DNA of 64,000 nt from Leptolyngbyaceae cyanobacterium JSC-12 (lineage in GTDB: Bacteria; Cyanobacteriota; Cyanobacteriia; Leptolyngbyales; Leptolyngbyaceae), in the NCBI GenBank assembly GCA_000309945.1, contig CM001633.1, positions 1,572,723-1,636,722 on the forward strand. The letters run 5' to 3'. The notes beneath the pieces were generated by a model. That model was not told where the DNA came from and did no database searches. It worked only from the letters and a program-made list of their open reading frames with translations. A program made the position numbers and the translations under genes. Shown piece after piece: positions 27,135 through 36,277 of this stretch. How positions within the stretch are numbered: the first letter of the stretch is position 1; each line of letters starts with the position of its first letter.

Positions 27135-27899
27135 ATGACCAATCGCAAGCGCGTGCTAATCCTGGGTGGAACTGGGGATGCAACAGCACTAGCGGCTCGC
27201 ATTGCCAAAATTCCTGGAGTGGAAGTCATCACGTCGCTGGCAGGTCGCACTCGTCAGCCTGTTATGCCGTCTGAAAATACCCGGATTGGTGGGTTTGGTG
27301 GCGTGGCAGGACTCATAGAGTATTTACGCAAACAACAGATTGATGGGCTGATTGATGCCACTCATCCATTTGCGGCTCAAATTTCGTTCAATGCGGCTGA
27401 TGCTGCTACAAAGATAGGCATTCCTCACTTAATGCTGATTCGTCCAGCATGGAAACGCACAGCGGGCGATCGCTGGATTGAAGTGGACAGCTATGCAGCA
27501 GCGGCAACGGTATTACCAGGACTTGCCCAGCGCATTTTTCTGACGATTGGACGGCAAGAACTGGCTGCCTTTGCTCACCTGCAAGATCTCTGGTTCCTGA
27601 TGCGAATGATTGATCCACCCCTGCTGAATGCGGCTGTCCCCCCCGGAAAGCTCCTCCTGGAACAGGGACCGTTTTCATTGGATGAGGAGCGATCGCTGTT
27701 GCAACGGTACGAGATTGGGGCGATCGTCAGCAAAAATAGCGGCGGGGATGCCACCTATGCCAAAATCATTGCCGCACGAGAGCTAGGAATTCCAGTTGTG
27801 ATGATACAACGTCCACCCATTCCACCAGGAGATATGGTTGCAGATATAGAGAGTGCCCTAGTATGGCTTAAAAAAAGATTGTTGCAACTAGACGAATAA
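27135..27899 (+). CDS. cobK: Precorrin-6A reductase (CobK/CbiJ)
   Basis: The 254-residue enzyme reduces precorrin-6A (or cobalt-precorrin-6A) with NAD(P)H during corrin ring synthesis for cobalamin. It shows the N-terminal nucleotide-binding motif ILGGTGDATALAARI, the family signature DATHPFAAQISFNAADA (about 70-86), and the C-terminal KNSGGDATYAKIIAARELG. ATG 27135 (MTNRKRVLILGG) was chosen because upstream frame sequence is not conserved. It is isolated from other cobalamin genes here. Confidence 0.92.
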   Translation: MTNRKRVLILGGTGDATALAARIAKIPGVEVITSLAGRTRQPVMPSENTRIGGFGGVAGLIEYLRKQQIDGLIDATHPFAAQISFNAADAATKIGIPHLMLIRPAWKRTAGDRWIEVDSYAAAATVLPGLAQRIFLTIGRQELAAFAHLQDLWFLMRMIDPPLLNAAVPPGKLLLEQGPFSLDEERSLLQRYEIGAIVSKNSGGDATYAKIIAARELGIPVVMIQRPPIPPGDMVADIESALVWLKKRLLQLDE

Positions 27900-28207
27900 C
27901 CAGCTAGCGTTCCTAGTTTTGCTGCGATCAGTTGCTTCTATGGCAACCGACTACGCCATTTTTTCGGGTCTTGAGACCAATGAAAAACAGGGAACCAGTA
28001 CAGACTGCGTCAAACGGCAATACATTGGTAATCTCGGGAAGAAAAAAATGGCATCGTCGCAGTCACAGCCTATGGCTTTTGTTGATGGGATGATTTTGCC
28101 ATTGACCTTTGAACATTACAAACTAAGAGAACGGCTCAAGGATAAAGCGCAATCTCTCATACTATTTGCAACGCTACATCAGGAACTTTTACTTTAGCTG
28201 ACTTAAA
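27900..28207. other. Intergenic region, only a doubtful 92-codon frame
   Basis: An open frame at 27919-28197 has no recognisable similarity, no clear ribosome-binding site and an ordinary amino-acid mixture. I do not call it a gene. Nothing else was found before tRNA-Phe. Confidence 0.4.
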
Positions 28208-28280
<73 letters not shown>

Positions 28281-28464
28281 TAGGGAGCATTTTTGACGCT
28301 TAACTAATGTAACAAACCAGTGCGACTCTATGCAATAGATTTTTTGGAAATGCTGGAACCAGCCAGAAGACATCCCAGACAAAGTGAAGAACAATTCCTT
28401 ACGGCACAATAGGGATTGAGCATAACAGCTACAACTCTTCTCTTTCATTCCTCCGGAACGTTTT

Positions 28465-29271
28465 ATGGATTGGCAAGAACTTTACGGAAATTGGGTTTTA
28501 GTTCCTGATCGCCCTACGGCGGTGATTCATTTTCTGGGAGGAGCTTTTGTGGCAACTGCCCCTCAAGTTACGTATCGCCGTTTATTGGAGCGCCTAGCAC
28601 TTGAGGGTTATGCAATTGTGGCAACACCTTTTGTGAACACATTTGACCACAGCGCGATCGCTCAGGTTGTGTACCGCAACTTCAACCGTGCCCTGGAAAC
28701 CTTGTTTGAAACTCAGCTCCGCCGCCGCTATTTGCCGATTTATGGTATCGGGCACAGTATGGGTTGCAAGCTGCATCTTTTAATTGGCAGTCAATTTGAG
28801 GTGGAGCGAGCAGGCAATATTCTGATTTCCTTTAATAACTACGCTGCACGGGATGCAGTACCGCTTGTGGAACAAGTTTCTTCAGTGTTTTCGCAGGTTT
28901 CATCCTTATTTTCGAGCGTGACGCCAGCTTTTGAGGTGGAATTTACCCCTTCTCCACTTGAAACGACTCAAATGATTTCCAGAAACTATCAGGTGCAGCG
29001 GAATTTGCTAATCAAGTTCACTAATGACACGATTGACCAAACCAGTGGATTAGCAGATGTGTTGCGCAATCGATTCCCAGGCATGGTTGTTACGCAAACT
29101 CTGTCAGGAACCCATCTCACACCGTTAGGACCAGATATGAAGTGGCAGGTTGGAGATTCGTTTGCTCCGTGGGATGCGATCGCTCAATGGATGCGCCAAG
29201 AAGTATACCGAGATCTTCACCAACTAGAGCGCAATATCTTGCGTTGGCTGAATCCGTTAACCAACCATTAA
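28465..29271 (+). CDS. DUF1350 family alpha/beta-hydrolase-like protein
   Basis: This 268-residue protein is found across cyanobacteria and plastids (DUF1350). It has alpha/beta-hydrolase traits: HFLGGAFVATAPQVTYRRLL near the start (an oxyanion-like turn), and a nucleophile-elbow-like GIGHSMGCKLHLLIGS near residue 97, in which Ser sits in GHSMG. There is no signal peptide. The substrate is unknown. It begins after tRNA-Phe on the opposite strand, with GGAACG before the ATG. Confidence 0.85.
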   Translation: MDWQELYGNWVLVPDRPTAVIHFLGGAFVATAPQVTYRRLLERLALEGYAIVATPFVNTFDHSAIAQVVYRNFNRALETLFETQLRRRYLPIYGIGHSMGCKLHLLIGSQFEVERAGNILISFNNYAARDAVPLVEQVSSVFSQVSSLFSSVTPAFEVEFTPSPLETTQMISRNYQVQRNLLIKFTNDTIDQTSGLADVLRNRFPGMVVTQTLSGTHLTPLGPDMKWQVGDSFAPWDAIAQWMRQEVYRDLHQLERNILRWLNPLTNH

Positions 29272-29497
29272 TCTTTCAATGGCTAAATCACCAGTCTGGT
29301 GAAATCCTCTCTTGACGTTGTCTCCTGAATTCAGCAGAGAAAGCGTGTAGGAGTAGAGTATAGATTTGCTTGAATCAGCCAACAAGGCGATTCGCGATCG
29401 TCCCCATAGACCGTATCCTAGTGAGCAACTTAATTGTTCTCTATAATACTGTTTACCCCAACTTAATCTGCGACATCCGTTCCTGGCAGGATTAGTT

Positions 29498-29680
29498 ATG
29501 ATGCGATACTTTAACGTTGCCATTCTCGGTCTTTCCCTTTTCACCTTGACCTGTATTCTCTGCGGGGTAACAGGAGTTTTATTGCAACTTAGCCCTCTAC
29601 TAGGATTTGCGTTTTTAATTTTTGGAGCACTAGGAGTTGTGCTAACCGTAGATATCCTGCAAGCAACTCTTTTTGGGTAA
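29498..29680 (+). CDS. Small two-span membrane protein, 60 residues
   Basis: ATG 29498 (a second ATG follows at 29501) is preceded by GGCAGGATTAGTT, which includes an AGGA ribosome-binding site. The product is almost entirely hydrophobic, with two spans (about 7-27 and 31-56) and a short end ATLFG. This fits a small integral membrane protein. It lies 57 bases before the next gene on the same strand. No family is recognised. Confidence 0.5.
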   Translation: MMRYFNVAILGLSLFTLTCILCGVTGVLLQLSPLLGFAFLIFGALGVVLTVDILQATLFG

Positions 29681-29736
29681 CCGTTTTCCCGCTTATGTTA
29701 AGATTGGCGAGTCCAATCTTGATATTGTGTAAGTCT

Positions 29737-30087
29737 ATGGAGTTCGAATCGGGGAGTGAATCAACCGGATTAATGGACATTGAGGCTGTGCAACGTGCAC
29801 TCAACCGCTCCAGAGCCTCTGTTTATCGTTACGCTAACACTGACCCCAACCAGCTTAATCCCCCGTACGATGCCAAGCGCTTGAATCCAGAACTTAGAAC
29901 AAACAAGGATGACATTCTTATGTTTCATCCCAACGAAGTGGCACGGTTTGCTAGAGATGTCCTGAAAATTAAGCAAGTGACAATCGAAGTACAAGAAGTT
30001 CCTAAAACGCAGACTCAAGAAGTTTTGGAAGCCATCCTGGCAGAATTGCAAAGCATTCATCAGCTTCTGAAGGAGCAATGTCGCTGA
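29737..30087 (+). CDS. Small helix-turn-helix-like protein, 116 residues
   Basis: The product begins MEFESGSESTGLMDIEAVQR. The segment VQRALNRSRASVYRYANTD (about 17-35) looks like a recognition helix of a MerR/excisionase-like winged helix, followed by a basic, Pro- and Asn-rich stretch and a helical C-terminus (EVLEAILAELQSIHQLLKEQ). This suggests a small DNA-binding or adaptor protein that dimerises through its C-terminus. ATG 29737 is preferred over 29695, which would add an unrelated hydrophobic leader. The assignment is by eye only. Confidence 0.65.
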   Translation: MEFESGSESTGLMDIEAVQRALNRSRASVYRYANTDPNQLNPPYDAKRLNPELRTNKDDILMFHPNEVARFARDVLKIKQVTIEVQEVPKTQTQEVLEAILAELQSIHQLLKEQCR

Positions 30088-30313
30088 ATCTACGATTCTT
30101 CGCACGAAGCACGAAGAATCAGTTGGTTTTCTAAGGTATCCAGGATGCATGTTAACGTCTTGAACTGAGGAGCTTCCAAGAGTTTCGTGTTGAGCATGAT
30201 TACTTGAAACCATGATAAGCTAGGAAAGTTGTCAAATTCCGCACATTCAGGACTTCGGGTGGCTCTTAGAGCTGCTCCTGGATGGAGGATGAACCCGAAA
30301 GGAGAATCAAACA

Positions 30314-31102
30314 ATGCCAGTTGTCTCATTGGCTCAGTTGCTTGAGTCAGGGGTTCACTTTGGACACCAGACTCGCCGCTGGAACCCCAAAATGGATCCC
30401 TACATCTACACTGCTCGGAACGGCGTCCATATTATCGATCTGGTACAAACTGCCAAGTTGATGGACGATGCTTATAACTACGTCCGTAATGCTTCTGAAC
30501 AAGGTAAAAAGTTTTTATTTATTGGCACTAAACGGCAGGCGGCTGGAATTGTAGCTCAAGAAGCCAGTCGTTGTGGAGCTTACTATGTAAACCAACGTTG
30601 GCTAGGTGGAATGCTTACCAACTGGGCAACTATTAAAACCCGGGTCGATCGCCTTAAAGAACTTGAACGTCGAGAAGAAACAGGGGCACTGGATCTGTTG
30701 CCCAAAAAAGAAGCATCCGTGCTGCGACGCGAACTAGAAAAGTTGCAAAAGTATCTAGGTGGCATCAAAGCCATGCGGAAAGTTCCCGACATCGTCGTAA
30801 TTGTGGACCAACGTCGCGAATATAACGCTGTGCAGGAATGCCAGAAATTGAATATTCCCATCGTGTCATTGCTAGATACCAACTGCGACCCCGACGTGGT
30901 AGATATTCCGATTCCTGCGAATGATGATGCCATCCGTTCAATTAAGCTAATAGTAAGCAAGCTGGCAGATGCGATCTACGAAGGTCGGCACGGACAGCTT
31001 GAAGTAGAAGACGACTACGAAGATTACGAAGGCGCTGAAGAGGAATACGACTACGACGATAGCGATTCCTTTGCCGACGATGATGACGAAACCGAAGAGT
31101 AG
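30314..31102 (+). CDS. rpsB: 30S ribosomal protein S2
   Basis: S2 is a small-subunit ribosomal protein. The 262-residue sequence shows [34 protein letters not shown] and [19 protein letters not shown]. The C-terminal tail is unusually acidic (residues about 230-262, rich in Asp, Glu and Tyr). AAGGAG lies eight bases before the ATG. It forms the usual rpsB-tsf pair with the next gene, although about 190 bases separate them. Confidence 0.98.
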   Translation: MPVVSLAQLLESGVHFGHQTRRWNPKMDPYIYTARNGVHIIDLVQTAKLMDDAYNYVRNASEQGKKFLFIGTKRQAAGIVAQEASRCGAYYVNQRWLGGMLTNWATIKTRVDRLKELERREETGALDLLPKKEASVLRRELEKLQKYLGGIKAMRKVPDIVVIVDQRREYNAVQECQKLNIPIVSLLDTNCDPDVVDIPIPANDDAIRSIKLIVSKLADAIYEGRHGQLEVEDDYEDYEGAEEEYDYDDSDSFADDDDETEE

Positions 31103-31289
31103 AAATGGTCAGGAGTGAAGAGGTGAATCAATGAATTGGTGAAACAATCGAGGAATCAGAAATGGGAATTCGTTCTCTGCTAAGTTCTTTAATTTTTCAC
31201 AGTTTCATCTTTCTACCTCTTTACTCCTCGAGCTTCTTGCCTCTTCACTCTCACAGTGTACGTTTGACCAGCTAGGAGCACAGGGAAAC

Positions 31290-32096
31290 ATGGCGGAAAT
31301 ATCAGCAAAGGCAGTGAAGGAACTGCGCGAAAAGACTGGCGCAGGCATGATGGATTGCAAAAAAGCCCTCCAGGAAACGGATGGCAACCTTGAGAAAGCA
31401 GCGGAATGGTTGCGAAAAAAGGGGATTGCATCGGCTGAGAAGAAGGCTGGTAAGATTGCGGCTGAAGGATTAGTTGATAGCTATATTCACATCGGTGGAC
31501 GTATCGGAGTACTGGTAGAAGTCAACTGTCAGACGGATTTTGTTGCTCGAAATGAAGACTTCAAAACATTAGTCAAAGATATTGCCAAGCAGATCGCCGC
31601 TTATTCCAACGTTGAATACGTGAAAGTGAGCGACATTCCAGCCGAGATTGTTGAGAAAGAAAAATCCATTGAGATGGGTAAAGAAGACTTGGCTGGCAAA
31701 CCTGACAACATCAAAGAAAAAATTGTGCAGGGACGGATTGATAAACGCCTGAAGGAAATGTGCTTGCTAGACCAGCCTTACATTAAGGACTCTACGATTA
31801 CGGTTGAAGAACTGGTTAAACAGCATGTTGCTAAACTTGGCGAAAACATTCAGGTGCGTCGGTTTGTGCGCTTCACATTAGGCGAAGGTATTGAGAAAGA
31901 AGAAACAGACTTTGCAGCAGAAGTTGCGGCACAAATGGGTGTAGCAACTCCCCCAGTAGAACCACCGAAGGAAGAACCCGCCAAAGCGGAAACTGCTAAG
32001 GAAGAACCCACCAAAGCGGAAACTGTTAAGGAAGAACCTGCTAAGGCAGAACCCAAAGCAGAAAAGAAAGAGGGCAAGAAAAAAGGCAAGAAGTAA
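31290..32096 (+). CDS. tsf: Translation elongation factor Ts
   Basis: EF-Ts recycles EF-Tu by exchanging GDP for GTP. The N-terminal UBA-like part and [20 protein letters not shown] are intact, as is [15 protein letters not shown] in the core. The last 45 residues or so are a Lys/Glu/Ala/Pro repeat (units like [10 protein letters not shown], three in a row) ending in a basic run [10 protein letters not shown]. This extension goes beyond the core family. The gene pairs with rpsB upstream. Confidence 0.97.
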   Translation: MAEISAKAVKELREKTGAGMMDCKKALQETDGNLEKAAEWLRKKGIASAEKKAGKIAAEGLVDSYIHIGGRIGVLVEVNCQTDFVARNEDFKTLVKDIAKQIAAYSNVEYVKVSDIPAEIVEKEKSIEMGKEDLAGKPDNIKEKIVQGRIDKRLKEMCLLDQPYIKDSTITVEELVKQHVAKLGENIQVRRFVRFTLGEGIEKEETDFAAEVAAQMGVATPPVEPPKEEPAKAETAKEEPTKAETVKEEPAKAEPKAEKKEGKKKGKK

Positions 32097-32129
32097 ACGT
32101 TTGCTGAATGCCTAGAAGTAAAAGGGGCA

Positions 32130-32173
32130 GTCTATTGGGCTGTCTCTTCTTGTCTATTGGACTGTCTCTTCTT
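32130..32173 (+). repeat. Tandem 22-bp repeat after tsf, possible terminator
   Basis: The 22-mer starting GTCTATTGGGCTGTCTC at 32130 recurs at 32152 with one change (A for G). The first unit together with the preceding GGGGCAG can fold into a short stem (GGGCAG with CTGTCT) followed by a T-rich run. This may be the tsf terminator, duplicated by slippage. Confidence 0.6.
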
Positions 32174-32304
32174 ATTTTGCATGTAGGTTATTAGGTAAAG
32201 CATTTGCAGGGTACCAATCACGGTAGATTAGATATCTGAAAGTAGATTTTTACAAAGAAGATTTAATCAACTGCGATAAACCGTAACGTTGGCAGGGATT
32301 GGGG

Positions 32305-33828
32305 ATGTTCACAGCAATTACTGAGGATTTGACCATATTGACCGTTGCCTTTGGTGTACTAATTCTGGCATGGGGCTTTTTCCGTGCTAGACCCTATGGC
32401 AAATTGGGAATTCTTGCCTGGCTGCAATCTGTGACACTGATGCTTCCCTGGCTCCTGGTGTTTGGTCTGGCATCTTCTGGTGTGATGCTGAACTTGGCGG
32501 TGATCTTGTTGCTGTTGGTTGTTTCTACGGCGGTTTACATCGTTTTGGGTAATCGGGTACGCTCTCTCCGGCAAGAAGCAACCATTGCCCGTCGTGCTAG
32601 TGCGATCGCCCAATCCCAACAGCCAGAATCTCCAACTACCAATGTTGAGGGTTCCGAGAATTCTGTATCCGCTACACCGCCATCCTCTGCCACTGTTGTA
32701 GAAGAACCTGATATTGTTCCCATTCCGGCTGAAGACCTGAGTGCGATTCAGGGTATCTTCGGCATTGATACTTTTTTTGCAACAGAAACAATTCCTTATC
32801 AAGAGGGGGCAATCTTTCGTGGCAACCTTCGGGCAGAAGCCGATGAAGCCTATGCCAAACTGGCTGAAAACTTGAAGGAACGAGTAGGCGATCGCTATCG
32901 CTTATTTTTGATCGAAAACCAGGATGGTAAACCAGTGGTCATCGTTCTGCCGAGCAGCCGTGACCCACAACCTATGACGATTCCCCAAAAGATCCTGGCT
33001 GTGGTGTTAGTTCTGGTTACCATTTCCACTTGCCTAGAAAGTGCTGGACTGATGTTGGGGTTTGACTTTTATGCAGAGCCTGCAAGGGTAACTGAAACGT
33101 TGCCATTAGCTGCCGGAATTATCACCATCCTCACCGTTCATGAAATTGCCCACTGGGTTTTAGCACAGCGCTATCACGTTCGTCTGAGTCTTCCGTTCTT
33201 CATTCCCACGTTGCAACTGGGATCTTTTGGTGCTCTAACCCGAATCCAATCCATATTACCTAATCGCAATGTTCTATTCGATATCGCCTTTGCTGGTCCC
33301 GCGGCTGGAGGTATCGTTTCGTTTGGGATGCTGATGACCGGATTGCTGTTGTCTCACAAAGGCAGTCTGTTTCAGTTACCATCCCAATTTTTCCAAGGCT
33401 CGATTTTAGTAGGAACCCTGGCACGAGTTGTTCTGAGTGAATCTCTGCAAGACCCAATTGTAGATGTTAACCCGCTAGTGGTACTGGGATGGTTAGGGCT
33501 GGTCATCACTGCTTTAAACTTGCTCCCAGCCGGGCAGCTAGATGGTGGAAGAATTGTGCAATCTATCTATGGTCGTAAGGTTGCAGCACGTACCACTATT
33601 GGCACCTTGATTCTTTTAGGATTCGCTTCATTAGTGAATCAATTGGCTCTGTATTGGGCAATTTTAATTCTGTTTCTTCAACGAGATTTAGAACGTCCCT
33701 GTTCAAATGAACTAACAGAACCCGATGATGCTCGTGCTGCTCTCGGGTTGTTAGTCCTCTTTTTAATGATCGTGACTCTACTACCGCTCACCCCCAGCCT
33801 GGCAGGGCGGTTGGGAATTGGAATGTAA
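32305..33828 (+). CDS. Site-2-protease-type membrane metalloprotease (M50, EGY-like)
   Basis: The 507-residue membrane protein has two N-terminal spans, then a soluble domain (about 90-215) and a multi-span catalytic core. The zinc motif is HEIAHW in LTVHEIAHWVLAQRY (about 275), and the second metal site is LLPAGQLDGGRI (about 411). This is the layout of chloroplast EGY and cyanobacterial S2P homologues, which cut membrane-bound regulators or process proteins within the bilayer. ATG 32305 follows a GGGATTGGGG stretch. It is transcribed after tsf but about 200 bases away. Confidence 0.9.
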   Translation: MFTAITEDLTILTVAFGVLILAWGFFRARPYGKLGILAWLQSVTLMLPWLLVFGLASSGVMLNLAVILLLLVVSTAVYIVLGNRVRSLRQEATIARRASAIAQSQQPESPTTNVEGSENSVSATPPSSATVVEEPDIVPIPAEDLSAIQGIFGIDTFFATETIPYQEGAIFRGNLRAEADEAYAKLAENLKERVGDRYRLFLIENQDGKPVVIVLPSSRDPQPMTIPQKILAVVLVLVTISTCLESAGLMLGFDFYAEPARVTETLPLAAGIITILTVHEIAHWVLAQRYHVRLSLPFFIPTLQLGSFGALTRIQSILPNRNVLFDIAFAGPAAGGIVSFGMLMTGLLLSHKGSLFQLPSQFFQGSILVGTLARVVLSESLQDPIVDVNPLVVLGWLGLVITALNLLPAGQLDGGRIVQSIYGRKVAARTTIGTLILLGFASLVNQLALYWAILILFLQRDLERPCSNELTEPDDARAALGLLVLFLMIVTLLPLTPSLAGRLGIGM

Positions 33829-33888
33829 TTACTCCACGCAAAAAATTACTATTGAGTCGACTATTGCAAGTGTGTTGTTGCGCAACTG

Positions 33889-35652
33889 TTATGCAACGGT
33901 CGTAGTCGCAGTCGCAGTCGCGACTGTACTTGATGGTTGTGTGGGTTGAGTCGTGGTGGGTGACGTGGTGGGTGTTGTCGAAGTGGTGGTTGTCGCGGTC
34001 GTTATCGCTGTGGGCTGGGATAGAGTGGATTGAGTCGTGGTGGGCGTTGTTGAAGTGGTGGTTGTCGCGGTCGTTATCGCTGTGGGCTGGGATAGAGTGG
34101 ATTGAGTCGTGGTGGGCGTTGTTGAAGTGGTGGTTGTCGCGGTCGTTATCGCTGTGGGCTGGGATAGAGTGGATTGAGTCGTGGTGGGTGACGTGGTGGG
34201 TGATGGGGCATTGATACCCGCGATCGCATAGCCACTGTCTGCTAGCATGGCGTAATCTAATACAGTTGGAGCAGATAGGGTGTACATCCAGCCGTAAGAC
34301 ATCATAGATTGGACTGAAAAAGCAGGGTGCCAATAATCGTATGTGCCTGTCACAGGATTGGGACCATCTTGTGATTGCAACGGAATAAACTTGCCGCCGT
34401 TGACAGCAGTTGAATAAGCACCTTTGAAGACAGCGGTTTGAGGCGTCGTTAAATCTTGCTGCAAGAAGCCTGCCCAGTTTAATCCGACCAGTCCCAGAGT
34501 ATGCCCAATTTCATGAGAAACTGCATTGTATAGGTAGCGATCGCCAACTGCCGGATCAATGGCAATTTGCCCAACTCGTGGCATTAAGTCAGGAGACGTT
34601 AGCCAACCACCAATTTCATATTCAGGACCACCATAGCCTCCCGCCGTTCCATTGGTGTTGATGGTGTTGACAAACACCAAGAGATCATCAACGTACTGCT
34701 TGGTCGAAAAGGTTTGCGCCGTGTAATTCCCGTCATTACCGATTTTGCTGATGGAATGGTTAAGCTGAATGCCTGTCCATTCACTGATAATCTGGTAGCC
34801 TAAATCAACTCGATAAACCCAATCATCCGCTGCTTTTTGAGCGATCGCTCGCCGCTCTTTGGTCCAAAAGCCCGTGGTGTCATTACGAAAATCTAATTCA
34901 ATATTGAAACGAGTAGTATCCGGGGCATAGGTATTTTTAATTGGACCAATATCAAAGGTGCCGGTCGTGATTGTGCCACTGTTGTTGACCGCATAGGCAA
35001 TCGTATTGCCAGTTAACCGATCCGTGCTTACCCCATCTTTTTCTGCAATAAACCACACCGTGCGGGGCTGACTCCAATCTGTCGGAGTGAATGTAATCGT
35101 GTTCTGGGTTCCATTTGCCAGATTATTGTCGGCATCAACTACCAAGAAGTTGCCTGGAGCCAGGGTCAAAGTCACCGAAGATGTGGGTGCCTGAGCTAAG
35201 TTAAGTCTTACCTGAAAGGTTCCCGTGGACCCTTCGGTGCCGTCAAAAACCAGATTACTGAAATCCACAACTCCTGGCACTGTAGCACCTGTAGAACTCC
35301 TAGGCGAGGTAGGCGTACGAGGAGTGGGGCGAGTACCAACTAGTGTGGTGGTACTTGGCATGGTAGTTGTTGGTGTACTACCAGAACTAACAAATGGGTG
35401 AGCAGGGTGGCTACTCCCTGTCGTCGTTGTTGCAGTTGTAGTTGTAGTTGTTAAGTTCGGTGTTGAGATAGATGTACGACTATCAGGACTAATACTTGGT
35501 CTAAAAGAACGACAAAAGCGACTGCCCAGATCAACATCATCTACCCAACAAGGCATAGCGATCGCATATTTGGATTGGTTATCCAAGCTACCCGTATCTG
35601 TCATTAATATGCATTTGTCGAATTGAGAGAAATCTTTCACCATGAGGGACAT
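33889..35652 (-). CDS. Thr-rich repeat protein with metzincin-like HExxH domain
   Basis: The 587-residue protein has no obvious signal peptide. Residues about 65-125 are Thr/Ser/Pro-rich, then come a Calx-beta-like region (about 129-240) and a metalloprotease-like domain (about 250-470). The C-terminus (about 490-587) is Thr-rich with 24-residue repeats. The zinc motif reads SHEIGHTLGLVGLN: the first two His and the Glu are present, but the expected third ligand position (HExxHxxGxxH/D) is Gly. A Met-turn-like SMMSYGWMY follows. It may be exported by a C-terminal or type I route. Activity is uncertain. Confidence 0.8.
   Translation of the reverse strand: MSLMVKDFSQFDKCILMTDTGSLDNQSKYAIAMPCWVDDVDLGSRFCRSFRPSISPDSRTSISTPNLTTTTTTATTTTGSSHPAHPFVSSGSTPTTTMPSTTTLVGTRPTPRTPTSPRSSTGATVPGVVDFSNLVFDGTEGSTGTFQVRLNLAQAPTSSVTLTLAPGNFLVVDADNNLANGTQNTITFTPTDWSQPRTVWFIAEKDGVSTDRLTGNTIAYAVNNSGTITTGTFDIGPIKNTYAPDTTRFNIELDFRNDTTGFWTKERRAIAQKAADDWVYRVDLGYQIISEWTGIQLNHSISKIGNDGNYTAQTFSTKQYVDDLLVFVNTINTNGTAGGYGGPEYEIGGWLTSPDLMPRVGQIAIDPAVGDRYLYNAVSHEIGHTLGLVGLNWAGFLQQDLTTPQTAVFKGAYSTAVNGGKFIPLQSQDGPNPVTGTYDYWHPAFSVQSMMSYGWMYTLSAPTVLDYAMLADSGYAIAGINAPSPTTSPTTTQSTLSQPTAITTATTTTSTTPTTTQSTLSQPTAITTATTTTSTTPTTTQSTLSQPTAITTATTTTSTTPTTSPTTTQPTQPSSTVATATATTTVA
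33964..34176 (-). repeat. Three 72-bp tandem repeats coding a Thr-rich tail
   Basis: A 72-bp unit coding for QSTLSQPTAITTATTTTSTT plus PTTT (24 residues) is repeated three times in phase, the last missing one codon before the tail diverges. Copies look almost identical at the base level, so recent expansion is likely and copy number may vary between strains. Ser/Thr density suggests a spacer or glycosylated stalk. Confidence 0.9.
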
Positions 35653-36277
35653 GTTCTATCAATAGTTCAGTGAAACTTCGTGAAACAACTTAAAAACTAG
35701 ACCCAGGAATTCTTGTTCAGGGGTTTGAAATACATTAATTACCTGTGGCTAATGATTATTTCCAACAAAGTGGAATGTAGTAATTAGCACTCTAGGATGT
35801 TACATAGAAACTCGGTAAAGAAAATTACCTTGATGAACTCTTGATAAAAGCCCCTGGAAAGTACGTAAATCCTTAAGCAAATCGAAAATCCAGGTATAAA
35901 CCTCAGTTCTTTGTATACGGAAATCCTAAAGAAAAAGCTACAGACTTCTTTCAGAATACGGACAAAGAACCAAAAGGCGTGGAGAACTGTTGGTAGATAA
36001 GCACCATTCCAGACACTACCAAGATGCAGGCCAACCCTGAATAGAACTCAAGAAAATTTATGGAATTGTGAGATTTTTGGAGATGCGAGATCTTGTTTGG
36101 AGGGATAGAGAGCCTGAGCAATAACAACTCAGAAGATTTACCTAATGCAAGCGTCAATAATACTAGGTTATAGCGAAAATCGCAACGAGCGTCTATGCTA
36201 AACCCACATTGAAGCCCCAAGCGATTGAATCTTTATCAGAATTTCAAATAAGTATCACCCAAGCTTTGTAAAAGCCT
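35653..36277. other. AT-rich intergenic region, no supported gene
   Basis: These 625 bases are AT-rich compared with the coding DNA around them. A minus-strand frame at 35951-36220 ends in a hydrophobic segment (SGLACILVVSGMVLIYQQF), but its first 50 residues look random and no ribosome-binding site is seen. A short real membrane peptide there cannot be excluded. Nothing else was recognised. Confidence 0.4.

Noticed and set aside
27919-28197. 92-codon frame between cobK and tRNA-Phe
   Set aside because: No recognisable motif, no clear translation start signal, ordinary composition; left as intergenic.
33964-34176. CRISPR-like array
   Set aside because: The 72-bp units are contiguous with no unique spacers and are in phase with a coding frame.
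33930-34214. Trp-rich plus-strand frame opposite the Thr-rich repeats
   Set aside because: It is the antisense of the 72-bp coding repeats; its periodic Trp pattern simply mirrors the Thr codons.
35951-36220. 89-codon minus-strand frame with a hydrophobic end
   Set aside because: The first part looks random and no start signal is present; only a short membrane peptide starting at a non-standard codon could be real.
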